From assembly GCF_003076135.1 (NCBI RefSeq), contig NZ_QDGZ01000007.1, positions 1 through 64,000 on the forward strand: DNA of 64,000 nucleotides. Direction: 5' to 3'. How positions within the stretch are numbered: position 1 is the first letter of the stretch; every line of letters starts with the position of its first letter. This document shows positions 33,819 to 41,326 of this stretch, piece after piece. The DNA comes from Nocardioides gansuensis (GTDB taxonomy: Bacteria > Actinomycetota > Actinomycetes > Propionibacteriales > Nocardioidaceae). The notes under the pieces were generated by a model that did not search any database, had not been told where the DNA came from, and was given only the letters and a program-made list of their open reading frames with translations. The translations under genes and the position numbers were made by a program.

Positions 33819-34600
33819 CGGAGGGCCTCGAGACGCGTGCGGAGCGCCGCCCGCTGGGCCGGCTCGACGCTCGCCACCAGCTCGTCGGCCAGAGCGTCCG
33901 GAGCCAGCTCGGTCCAGGCGCGGCGGCTTAGCTGTCCGCGGGCCAGCTCCCACCGGAGGTCCGCTGCGGTGAGGCCGGTGTCGCCGGCGGACACCGCCTG
34001 AGACACGAGAAAGGCCTCGAAGGTGGCGAGCTGGGCACGGCGCAGCTGGTCGGCGGCGTCGTGCGCGAGGTCGGCGGCCGCCATCGCCTGCGCGACCGCG
34101 GCGCAGTCCGCGGCGACGTCGCGCAACTCGCGTAGCAGCGCCTCCGCGCCTCGGGCGGCCCGGGCTGCCCGCGCGGAGACCTCAGCACCCGGTCCGCCGA
34201 CGGAAACAAGGTGGTCCAGAGCGCTGAAGCGCTCCGCGAGCAGGGCCGCGACGGAAGGCCCGAAGGCGTCGCCGAGCGCGGCCCGGGACCGGGCGATCAG
34301 GCTCCTGCCGTCCGCAACTGGCTGGTCGACCCGCAGGAAGGCGTCGCGCACGACGTGGGCGACGGTGTCGAGCTGCGCCCCCGGGTCGGGGACGCTCGCC
34401 AGTCCGCTCTCCCAGAGGAGGCAGTGCAGCGTGGCGAGATCGGCCGCCCACTGGGTCTGAACTGCAAGCCGGACATCGCCTTCCGCGGCCAAGGCGCGCG
34501 AGCGGGCCTGCCAGACGTCCGCGGCGCGCTTCGCGGACGCCGGGCCGGCAGGCGTCGGCGCCGCGGCGGCGGGAGGTGTCTCGGGGGTCGTGGCGGTCAT
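33815..34600 (-). CDS. Hypothetical helical protein of the pilD operon
   Basis: A 261-residue cytoplasmic protein, almost entirely helical and Ala/Leu/Arg-rich, with no membrane helix or signal. An N-terminal disordered Pro/Ala/Thr stretch (1-22) is followed by WQARSRALAAEGDVRLAVQT, a middle with the Trp-containing LATLHCLLWESGLASVPD, and long amphipathic helices to the end (ELVASVEPAQRAALRTRLEA). No family recognised. It overlaps both neighbours by four bases and shares a WhiG-type promoter with pilD, so it is very probably a pilus accessory factor peculiar to this group. Confidence 0.75.
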   Translation of the reverse strand: MTATTPETPPAAAAPTPAGPASAKRAADVWQARSRALAAEGDVRLAVQTQWAADLATLHCLLWESGLASVPDPGAQLDTVAHVVRDAFLRVDQPVADGRSLIARSRAALGDAFGPSVAALLAERFSALDHLVSVGGPGAEVSARAARAARGAEALLRELRDVAADCAAVAQAMAAADLAHDAADQLRRAQLATFEAFLVSQAVSAGDTGLTAADLRWELARGQLSRRAWTELAPDALADELVASVEPAQRAALRTRLEALR

Positions 34601-35130
34601 CGACGCTGTCCCCTGCGGCGTCGCGGCTCGACAGTCGGCTCGGGAGCTGCAGGAACGGGCAGCACCATCGGCTCGCCCGCGTCGTCTGCGGGCTCGGCGC
34701 GTTCGGGGGTCGTCACAGGGGGCGAGGCGACCGGCGGCCGCTCCGCGCGTGCCCGGGGCAGGGGGACACGCGCCAGCTCGCCCGGCTCGACGAGCCGGTC
34801 CAGGGCGGCGTCGACCCGGGCCAGGAGCCGCTGGGCCATCGGGTCCTTGCCGAACGCCAGCCGCAGGCCCTCCACGGTCGCCGCAATGCGGCGTACGTCC
34901 TCGTGCGGCCGGGCGCGGGCGGCCACGAGCTCGTCGGTGAGCTCGGCCACGCGGCGTACCTGCTCCTCGAGTGCGGCCTCGAGGACCCGGATGTGAGCGC
35001 GGGTCGTGCGGGGATCGGCCGCGTCCGTGCCCGGCGCTGCCGGGGATACGACGTCGGCGGTACGACGCCGCGACAGCAGGCGGGCACCGAACGGTGCCTT
35101 GGCGCCGTAGGGGACGACGAGCTGGGCCAT
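34597..35130 (-). CDS. Hypothetical coiled-coil protein of the pilD operon
   Basis: A 177-residue protein. The middle (about 43-115) is a continuous coiled coil (TRAHIRVLEAALEEQVRRVA through RPHEDVRRIAATVEGLRLAF); the N terminus is short (MAQLVVPYGAKAPFGARLLS) and the last 50 residues are Pro-rich with a basic end (EPRRRRGQRR). No membrane helix. ATG 35130 has GGAGCGGAGTGAG upstream and lies about 36 bases behind the start predicted from the CTCAAG promoter. First gene of the operon with the helical protein and pilD. Function unknown. Confidence 0.75.
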   Translation of the reverse strand: MAQLVVPYGAKAPFGARLLSRRRTADVVSPAAPGTDAADPRTTRAHIRVLEAALEEQVRRVAELTDELVAARARPHEDVRRIAATVEGLRLAFGKDPMAQRLLARVDAALDRLVEPGELARVPLPRARAERPPVASPPVTTPERAEPADDAGEPMVLPVPAAPEPTVEPRRRRGQRR

Positions 35131-35172
35131 CTCACTCCGCTCCTGGTGTGTTGTTCGGGGGGCACCTGGTTC

Positions 35173-35199
35173 ATCGGCATGCCGGGACGGTGCCTTGAG
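35173..35199 (-). promoter_or_regulatory. WhiG/FliA-type promoter of the pilD operon
   Basis: Minus strand: CTCAAG (35199-35194), 15 bases, GCCGAT (35178-35173). Exact match to the element shared by eight sites in this window. Start of transcription expected near 35166, 36 bases before the ATG at 35130. Confidence 0.8.
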
Positions 35200-35227
35200 G
35201 CCCGGCCGGCGATTGCTCGAGAGCCGG

Positions 35228-35830
35228 TCAGGGCCGGGGAGCCGGCGGCATGACGAACATGTCCCCGGTGACGGTGGTGAGCAAGAGGCCCGGCCCGCTG
35301 CCGGTGCTGACCGACAGCGAGGTCACCAGGTAGGCGCGCGGCATCTCCTCCAGGTTGTCCAGCAGCAGCTGGGTGGCGGAGTAGCCCGCCTCCACGGTGA
35401 TGGTGACCGTCTGGCGAGCCAGGTCCGCGGAGGTGGAGGCGGCGGGCAGGCCGACCCCCTCCGCCTCGGCGGCACCGAGCATCGGGGCGGTCGGCGCAAC
35501 GGTGGTCACGTTCCCGGGGGCGATGCCCGCCCGGGCAGCAGCCCCGCTGACCTGCCGGAACAGTCCCGGCTGGTCCGCCGTGCGGGGGAACAGCTCCTCC
35601 AGCGCCCGATCCTGGTCGGCGATGGCGGGCAGCTCCTGCTCCTGCTTCTTCAGGGCCGCGAGCTGGAGCCGGAGCAGGTCGTTCTGGTCGCTCATGTCGG
35701 CGATCGCCGCGCGGGTCTCGGAGATCGCCTCTGCCTGTGGCCCCAGCACGAGGAACCAGCTGGCGACCACGATGCCGAGGAGGGCGAGTGCGCCGAGCAC
35801 CTTGGTCCCGGCGGGTGAGCTGAGGTTCAT
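35228..35830 (-). CDS. pilO: Type IV pilus assembly protein PilO
   Basis: A 200-residue protein with a short cytoplasmic end, one membrane helix (VLGALALLGIVVASWFLVLG, about 11-30), a coiled coil (ISETRAAIADMSDQNDLLRL and on to about 80) and a ferredoxin-like external domain (VTITVEAGYSATQLLLDNLE, YLVTSLSVSTG). Its start overlaps the pilN stop (ATGA). PilM-PilN-PilO form the inner-membrane alignment complex; PilP and PilQ are missing, as expected for a cell without an outer membrane. Confidence 0.9.
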   Translation of the reverse strand: MNLSSPAGTKVLGALALLGIVVASWFLVLGPQAEAISETRAAIADMSDQNDLLRLQLAALKKQEQELPAIADQDRALEELFPRTADQPGLFRQVSGAAARAGIAPGNVTTVAPTAPMLGAAEAEGVGLPAASTSADLARQTVTITVEAGYSATQLLLDNLEEMPRAYLVTSLSVSTGSGPGLLLTTVTGDMFVMPPAPRP

Positions 35831-36573
35831 CGCTCGTTCCTCTCGTGCAGGAGGGTGTCCAGGTCGTGGTAGCGGCCGGTGAAGGCGCTCGGGGACAGGC
35901 CGACCGTGCCGGTGAAGGAGACACGTGGGCCGTCAGCCGTGGTCGTGGTCGAGATGAACGGCTCCACGAAGATCCCGCTGCGGCCGAGGTCGACCACGAG
36001 CTGGCCGACGGCGTCGCGGCTGGCCGCGGTGCCGGACAGGGTCAGGCAGCCGACCACAGGGCGGGTGCCGAACGGGTCGGGGCCCGGGCACGCCGAAGCC
36101 ACGGCACCGGTGGAGGGCGCCTCGGCGGCCGCTGCGCCTGTCTCGCCGGCCGGCGCGGCCGGCGTTGGTGGCGTGAGCGTCACCGCGATGTTGGTGAGCG
36201 CGGCGTCGGCAGGCGTCGCCATCGACAGCTCGGAGAGCACCCGGGAGAACCGCACCTCGTCCCCCATCGCCTCGGTGACGGTCTGCTTGCGCTTCTCGAC
36301 GGCCGTGACGAAGGTGCGGACGGGGGCGAGCTGCGCGGTCTTCGACGCCAGCGTCGCCCGCTCCGCCTCCGCGATGGACAGGAGCTGCCCCGCCTGGCCT
36401 GCGCGCAGGTGCTGCAGCCCCCAGCCTGCTGTGAGCAGCGCTGCGAGCACCACCGCGCCGACGACGAACCGGAGGCGGAGCCGACGGGTCGCGAGCGCCT
36501 CGAAGCTCCACTGCGAGAGCAGGTTGACGGTCGGGGTGGGGGCCTCTCGGCGGCGGGCCCTCGCCCGGCTCAT
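35827..36573 (-). CDS. pilN: Type IV pilus assembly protein PilN
   Basis: A 248-residue protein. The cytoplasmic N terminus contains TPTVNLLSQWSFEA, the PilM-binding INLLP-like motif; a membrane helix follows at about 35-55 (RFVVGAVVLAALLTAGWGLQ), then a coiled coil and an external alpha/beta domain. A Pro/Ala-rich insertion (about 130-160) and a Cys pair (SACPGPDP, VVGCLTLSG) are unusual for PilN and may form a disulphide outside the cell. Overlaps pilM and pilO by four bases each. Confidence 0.9.
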   Translation of the reverse strand: MSRARARRREAPTPTVNLLSQWSFEALATRRLRLRFVVGAVVLAALLTAGWGLQHLRAGQAGQLLSIAEAERATLASKTAQLAPVRTFVTAVEKRKQTVTEAMGDEVRFSRVLSELSMATPADAALTNIAVTLTPPTPAAPAGETGAAAAEAPSTGAVASACPGPDPFGTRPVVGCLTLSGTAASRDAVGQLVVDLGRSGIFVEPFISTTTTADGPRVSFTGTVGLSPSAFTGRYHDLDTLLHERNER

Positions 36574-37643
36574 GCGGCACCGCCGAGGGCGAGGCCGACG
36601 GCGAGGACGGAGCGGAGCTCGGCCAGGTCGTCGACGCGGGAGCCGCGGCGGGCACGCAGGTCGCCCGGCTCCTCGAGGTGCACGACCGGCACGCTGAGCA
36701 CCATCTCGGCCAGGTGTGGCAGGCCGCCCAGGCGGGCACCGCCGCCGGTCAGCACGACGCGGTCGAGCTGACCGGCGGGGTCCTCGTGAGCGTCCAGCGA
36801 GAACGCCAGCGTGGCACGGATCTCCTCGACGAGCTCGGCGGCGAGGTCGGTCAGCAGGTACTGCGCCGGGTGGTCAATGGAAGCGGGCTGGTCGGGGTGC
36901 CGGGCCGAGGAGAGCAGACCGGCGGCCACCTTGGTGCGCTCGGCATCCGCGCGCTCCCACCCGAACTTCTCCTGAAGCGCACGGGTGAGGTGGGCGCCGC
37001 CAAGGCCCTGGAGGAACCGGACGAACTGCGGCCGACCCGAGCTGTGGACGGCCACGGTGACCGTCTCGGCGCCGATGTCGACGACCGCCTCGGTGCCGGT
37101 GCCGGCGCCGGTCGCGCGGGCCAGGGCGAGGGGCGCAAGGTCCGCCCGGACCACGCGCAGACCGGCCGACTCCGTGGCGCGCACCAGGCCGTCGACGAGC
37201 TGCTGCGGCGCGGCGACGAGCAGGATGCGCGCGACTCGGCGTACGCCCTCGCCCTGCTCGCGGGGAGCCTCGAAGTCGTCGAGGAGGACGTGGTCGAGGT
37301 TGGTCTGGTCCATGGGCAGCGGCACCACGTCGGCCACCTGGTAGCGCAAGGCCTTGCGGAAGTCTGCCTCGGGCATCCAGTCGAGGTCGGCCTGCCGGAC
37401 CACGACGCTGTCGTCGGCGAGGCCCAGGGCGACCTGCTTGCTCGAGAACTTGCCGCGGGACCACAGCTGCTTGAGGGCGACACCGAGCGCCTCGGGGTCC
37501 ACGACCTCGCCGGCACGGACGGTGCCGTCGGGCAGGGTGGCCGCGGCGAAGCGGCGGAGCTGCGGGCCACGGCGCCCGTGGGCGACCTCGGCGGCCCTGA
37601 TCCCGGATGTCCCGATGTCCAGGCCGATGACGGTGGGCGGCAT
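36570..37643 (-). CDS. pilM: Type IV pilus assembly ATPase-fold protein PilM
   Basis: A 357-residue actin-like protein on the cytoplasmic face. VIGLDIGTSGIRAAEVAHGR is the phosphate 1 motif, TEAVVDIGAETVTVAVHSSG phosphate 2, and VVLTGGGARLGGLPHLAEMV the adenosine motif. ALRYQVADVVPLPMDQTNLD is the conserved PilM 1C region. ATG 37643 follows AGGAAG; a longer frame begins at 37742 inside the promoter. First gene of the pilMNO operon, with a WhiG-type promoter 45 bases upstream. Confidence 0.94.
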   Translation of the reverse strand: MPPTVIGLDIGTSGIRAAEVAHGRRGPQLRRFAAATLPDGTVRAGEVVDPEALGVALKQLWSRGKFSSKQVALGLADDSVVVRQADLDWMPEADFRKALRYQVADVVPLPMDQTNLDHVLLDDFEAPREQGEGVRRVARILLVAAPQQLVDGLVRATESAGLRVVRADLAPLALARATGAGTGTEAVVDIGAETVTVAVHSSGRPQFVRFLQGLGGAHLTRALQEKFGWERADAERTKVAAGLLSSARHPDQPASIDHPAQYLLTDLAAELVEEIRATLAFSLDAHEDPAGQLDRVVLTGGGARLGGLPHLAEMVLSVPVVHLEEPGDLRARRGSRVDDLAELRSVLAVGLALGGAA

Positions 37644-37694
37644 GTGCTTCCTCACGTGGAGACGACGAACGCTGCCGGCGGCAGCACTGATGTC

Positions 37695-37721
37695 ATCGGT
37701 GGCGGGTCGGAGCGACTTGAG
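37695..37721 (-). promoter_or_regulatory. WhiG/FliA-type promoter of pilMNO
   Basis: Minus strand: CTCAAG (37721-37716), 15 bases, ACCGAT (37700-37695). Start of transcription near 37688. One base off the GCCGAT consensus in the -10 element. Confidence 0.75.
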
Positions 37722-37767
37722 GCCCGGGTCGGGAAATGTCACGGCCCAGCGAAGGTCGGCCCGAGGG

Positions 37768-37794
37768 GTTCAGCGCCGGGTCCGTCGTGCCGAT
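37768..37794 (+). promoter_or_regulatory. Weak WhiG/FliA-type promoter of pilT1-rsiG
   Basis: Perfect GCCGAT at 37789-37794; the hexamer 15 bases upstream is GTTCAG rather than CTCAAG (three matches). Start would fall near 37801, before GTG 37833. It lies back to back with the pilMNO promoter in a 189-bp divergent region. Confidence 0.45.
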
Positions 37795-37832
37795 GCTTCT
37801 GGCGTATCCCTCCCCGTCCGACCGGAGCCCCC

Positions 37833-38939
37833 GTGACACTGCAGATCGCGCCCTACCTCAACGCCGTCGTCGTCAACCGCGGCTCCGACCTCCACATCAA
37901 GGCCGGCGGCCCGCCGAGGATCCGGATCTCGGGCTCGCTGGTGCCACTCCAGGTCGACCCCCTGACGGCCGACCAGTCGTGGGAGATCATCCGCGAGACG
38001 ATGCCGGCCGAGGTGGCGGAGGAGTTCACCGCCACGAACGAGGCCGACTACGCCCTGCACGTGCCCGAGATCGGCCGCTTCCGTGTCAACGCGTTCCGCA
38101 CGCGCGGCACCGTGAGCTCGGTGCTCCGGCTCGTGGGCGACGAGCCCGTGCCCCTGGCGCAGCTCGGCGTGCCCGACGTCGTACGACGCCTCGCGCTCGA
38201 GCCTCGCGGACTGGTCCTGGTGACCGGGCCGACCGGCTCTGGGAAGACCACCACCCTCGCCGGCATGGTCGACGCCGTCAACGAGTCGCGCGCCGTCCAC
38301 GTGCTGACGCTCGAGGACCCGATCGAGGTCGTGCACCGCGACAAGCTGGCGAGCGTCAGCCAGCGTGAGGTCGGCACGGACACGAAGGCGTGGAGCACCG
38401 CGCTCCGAGCGGCCATGCGCCAGGACCCTGACGTCATCCTCATCGGCGAGATGCGGGACGCGGAGACGGTGAAGGCCGCGCTGGCCGCTGCCGAGACAGG
38501 GCACTTCGTGATGTCGACGCTGCACACCACCGACGCCACCGAGACGGTCAACCGGATCATCGACTTCTTCCCGCCGCACGAGCAGAAGCAGGTGCGGCTC
38601 GGCCTCGCCGCCTCGCTCCGCGGCATCGTCTGCCAGCGGCTGGTGCCACGCGCGACGGGCGAGGGCCGGGTCTGCGCCATGGAGATCGCCGTCAACACCC
38701 CGCGCCTGGCCGAGGCGGTGGCCGACCCCGAGAAGACCGACACGCTGCAGGATGTCGTGGGTACAGGGGGGTACTCGGGAATGCAGACCTTCGACCAGCA
38801 CCTGCTCCAGCTCGTGCTCGAAGGATCTGTGTCGATCCAGGACGGCAGGCTCGCCTCCTCGAATCCGCACGACTTCTCCGTCATGCTGAAGAGGGCCGGG
38901 ATCGACCCGAGCCTGGTGGACGGTGCGACGACAGGGTGA
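37833..38939 (+). CDS. pilT: Type IV pilus twitching ATPase PilT (copy 1)
   Basis: A 368-residue retraction ATPase. Motifs: SDLHIKAGGPPRIRISG, Walker A GPTGSGKTTT, Asp box LEDPIEVVH, Walker B DVILIGEMRDAET, His box MSTLHTTDA, and the C-terminal ATPase segment. The usual AIRNLIRE retraction motif is not evident. GTG 37833 has GGAG upstream; the long frame before it is non-coding. Its stop overlaps the rsiG start (GTGA). A second pilT lies at 41327, so this locus has two retraction-type motors. Confidence 0.93.
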   Translation: MTLQIAPYLNAVVVNRGSDLHIKAGGPPRIRISGSLVPLQVDPLTADQSWEIIRETMPAEVAEEFTATNEADYALHVPEIGRFRVNAFRTRGTVSSVLRLVGDEPVPLAQLGVPDVVRRLALEPRGLVLVTGPTGSGKTTTLAGMVDAVNESRAVHVLTLEDPIEVVHRDKLASVSQREVGTDTKAWSTALRAAMRQDPDVILIGEMRDAETVKAALAAAETGHFVMSTLHTTDATETVNRIIDFFPPHEQKQVRLGLAASLRGIVCQRLVPRATGEGRVCAMEIAVNTPRLAEAVADPEKTDTLQDVVGTGGYSGMQTFDQHLLQLVLEGSVSIQDGRLASSNPHDFSVMLKRAGIDPSLVDGATTG

Positions 38940-39466
38940 TTCTCGTGAGCAGAAGCCGCAAGGGCGCAGGCAGCGCCGAGCGCCGACGGTCCATCACGGA
39001 CGCCGTCCCCTCCCCCCATCTCGCCGAGCTGTCGCTCGACGAGCTGCGCGCCTACCGCCGACGCCTCACCGAGGAGGAGGACAGGGTCTCCTACTGGCGG
39101 CGCCTCGCGCACGCGCGCATCGATGTCCTGGAGGCCGAGGCGGACACGCACGGCACCCTGAGGATGGAGCAGCTGGTCCGCGTGCTCGGCGACACCGGTG
39201 CCGGCAACACCCGCACCGCCCTGGTGAGCATCTCGGCCGCCGAGCCGCTGCCCGAGCTTCCGGTCCTCGAGGAGATGTGGGTGACCGAGATCGACCCGGA
39301 CGACGAGGAGCAGGTCGCGGACGCACTGCGCCGGATCCGGGAGGCCGAGAAGCAGCTCACCGACTATCGCCGCGCCCTGCACGAGCGCATCGACGAGGCG
39401 ACCGGTGAGCTGATCAGCCGCTATCGCGCGCAGCCGTCCCTGGCGCTGGACCTGTTGCGGGACTGA
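38936..39466 (+). CDS. rsiG: RsiG-like c-di-GMP-dependent anti-sigma factor (twin motif)
   Basis: A 176-residue helical protein. RsiG binds c-di-GMP through E(x3)S(x2)R(x3)Q(x3)D motifs on two antiparallel helices and, when armed, holds WhiG. Here helix 1 has E48-S52-R55-H59-D63 and helix 2 E138-T142-R145-H149-D153, exact spacing in both, with His in place of Gln and Thr for Ser in the second. The family start ELSLDELRAYRRRL precedes motif 1. Known RsiG acts on WhiG in Streptomyces sporulation and on type IV pilus genes in Rubrobacter; here the gene is embedded between pilT and pilB while the partner sigma lies at 57.9 kb. GTG 38936 overlaps the pilT stop; GTG 38945 is an alternative. Confidence 0.82.
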   Translation: MILVSRSRKGAGSAERRRSITDAVPSPHLAELSLDELRAYRRRLTEEEDRVSYWRRLAHARIDVLEAEADTHGTLRMEQLVRVLGDTGAGNTRTALVSISAAEPLPELPVLEEMWVTEIDPDDEEQVADALRRIREAEKQLTDYRRALHERIDEATGELISRYRAQPSLALDLLRD

Positions 39467-39478
39467 CCCTTCCCCGGG

Positions 39479-39505
39479 CTCAAGTCGGCCCCTCGATCGG
39501 CCGAT
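39479..39505 (+). promoter_or_regulatory. WhiG/FliA-type promoter of pilB
   Basis: CTCAAG (39479-39484), 15 bases, GCCGAT (39500-39505). Predicted start near 39512, which excludes the in-frame GTG at 39509 and supports ATG 39545 as the pilB start. Confidence 0.82.
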
Positions 39506-39544
39506 GACGTGGATGTCCCGTCGTCCACCGAAAGAGCCGCCCCG

Positions 39545-41233
39545 ATGCGCGTTGCCGATCGAAGCGCCACAGTCACCGCCCTGCTCGACCAGGGACTTCT
39601 CGACGCCTCCGGGCTGGACGTGGCGACCCGGCTCTCAGAGGAGCGGGAGCATGGGCTGCTCGAGACGCTGGTGGAGTCCGGCACCATCTCGCGCCGTGAC
39701 CTTCTCCGGGTGGCGGCACAAGCCGCCGGGCTCGCGTTCGTGGAGCTCGCCGAGCTGTCCATCAGCCCTGCGGCGGTCGCGCTGGTGCCGGCGGACTTCG
39801 CCCGGCGCTCCTGCATCCTGCCGATCTCGCTGCTGGGCGACGAACTGCAGGTAGCGGTCGGCATCCGCAAGGCCGGCGACCTCCAGCTCAAGGACGACCT
39901 CACGCGCCTGACGCGGGCGCGGGTCCGCTTCGTGGTTGCGGACCGCACCGAGATCGAGGCGAAGATCGACCAGGTCTACCGGGCCGAGGGCGAGCTCGCC
40001 GACCTCACCTCCGACCTCGTCACCGACGAGCAGGCGGAGGCGGACCTCTCCGGCTTCACCGAGGTCTCCGAGGACGCGCCGGTCGTCCGGTTCGTCAACC
40101 TGCTCATCACCCAGGCCATCACCGACCGCGCGTCGGACATCCACATCGAGCCGACCGAGCACGACCTGCGGGTGCGCTACCGGATCGACGGGGTCCTGCA
40201 CGACGCCCACCGCTCCCCCAAGAACATCCAGCACGGTGTCGTCTCCCGGCTCAAGATCATGGCGGACATGAACATCGCCGAGCGGCGCGTCCCCCAGGAC
40301 GGCCGGATGTCGGTGAGCCACCAGGGCCGCAAGGTCGACCTGCGCATCGCGACCCTGCCGACGGTCTGGGGCGAGAAGGTGGTGGCACGCATCCTGGACA
40401 ACGGCACGACCCAGCTTGGTCTCGACGACCTCGGCTTCGGCGAGGCGAACGCGGCGCGCTTCAAGGCGTCGTACACCAAGCCCTACGGGATGATCCTGGC
40501 CACCGGTCCGACGGGCTCGGGCAAGTCGACCACGCTCTACGCCACGCTCAACCAGCTCAACAGGACCGACGTCAACGTGATCACCGTCGAGGACCCGGTG
40601 GAGTATCGCCTGCCCGGCATCAACCAGGTGCAGACCAACGCCAAGGCCGGACTGACCTTCGCCTCGGCACTGCGCTCGATCCTGCGCGCCGACCCGGACA
40701 TCGTGCTGATCGGAGAGATCCGCGACCACGAGACCGCGCAGATCGCGATCGAGGCCGCGCTCACCGGGCACCTGGTGCTCTCGACCCTGCACACCAACAA
40801 CGCCCCCTCGGCGGTCACCCGGCTGGTGGAGATGGGGATCGAGCCGTTCCTGGTGGCCTCGGCGGTGGACGTCGTCGTGGCCCAGCGCCTGTGCCGTGCC
40901 CTGTGCGAGCGCTGCAAGGAGGCCTACGTGCCCGAGGCGGAGGAGCTCCGCATGGTTGGCTTTCCCTGGGAGGAGACCGACCCGCTGCCCACCCTCTACC
41001 GGCCGACCGGCTGCACCGTGTGCGCGGAGACCGGCTACCGCGGGCGGATGGCGCTGCACGAGGTGATGTCCATGAGTGAGGACATCGAGCGGCTGGCCGT
41101 GGCGCGCGCGTCCACCGAGGAGATCGGCCGCGTCGCCAGGGCCCAAGGCATGGAGACCCTCCGGCTGGACGGCTGGGCGAAGGTGAGCTCCGGACTGACC
41201 TCGATCGAGGAGATCCTCCGCGTCGTCGCGTGA
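39545..41233 (+). CDS. pilB: Type IV pilus extension ATPase PilB
   Basis: A 562-residue hexameric ATPase for pilus extension. Residues 1-65 hold two helical repeats (VTALLDQGLLDASGLDVATR and HGLLETLVESGTISRRDLLR) resembling MshEN modules, which bind c-di-GMP in some PilB proteins. Then SDIHIEPTEHDLRVRYRIDG, Walker A GPTGSGKSTT, Asp box VEDPVEYR, Walker B DIVLIGEIRDHET, His box LSTLHTNNA, and a four-Cys zinc site (CRALCERC, CTVCAETG). ATG 39545 lies behind the predicted transcription start; the ribosome site is weak (GAAAGAG). Confidence 0.93.
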   Translation: MRVADRSATVTALLDQGLLDASGLDVATRLSEEREHGLLETLVESGTISRRDLLRVAAQAAGLAFVELAELSISPAAVALVPADFARRSCILPISLLGDELQVAVGIRKAGDLQLKDDLTRLTRARVRFVVADRTEIEAKIDQVYRAEGELADLTSDLVTDEQAEADLSGFTEVSEDAPVVRFVNLLITQAITDRASDIHIEPTEHDLRVRYRIDGVLHDAHRSPKNIQHGVVSRLKIMADMNIAERRVPQDGRMSVSHQGRKVDLRIATLPTVWGEKVVARILDNGTTQLGLDDLGFGEANAARFKASYTKPYGMILATGPTGSGKSTTLYATLNQLNRTDVNVITVEDPVEYRLPGINQVQTNAKAGLTFASALRSILRADPDIVLIGEIRDHETAQIAIEAALTGHLVLSTLHTNNAPSAVTRLVEMGIEPFLVASAVDVVVAQRLCRALCERCKEAYVPEAEELRMVGFPWEETDPLPTLYRPTGCTVCAETGYRGRMALHEVMSMSEDIERLAVARASTEEIGRVARAQGMETLRLDGWAKVSSGLTSIEEILRVVA

Positions 41234-41249
41234 TGCCCTCGCTTCCGCG

Positions 41250-41276
41250 CTCAAGGAGGCTCCTCCGGCTGCCGAT
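41250..41276 (+). promoter_or_regulatory. WhiG/FliA-type promoter of pilT2-pilC
   Basis: CTCAAG (41250-41255), 15 bases, GCCGAT (41271-41276), followed by ATCC. Start expected near 41283, 44 bases before GTG 41327. Confidence 0.82.
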
Positions 41277-41326
41277 ATCCAGACCAGACGCCTCGTGATC
41301 CCGAGGTACGACGAGAGTAGGAACGC

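Noticed and set aside
36678..37832. Long plus-strand extension in frame with pilT1
   Set aside because: It runs antisense through pilM, lacks ATPase-family similarity, and pilT1 homology begins exactly at GTG 37833.
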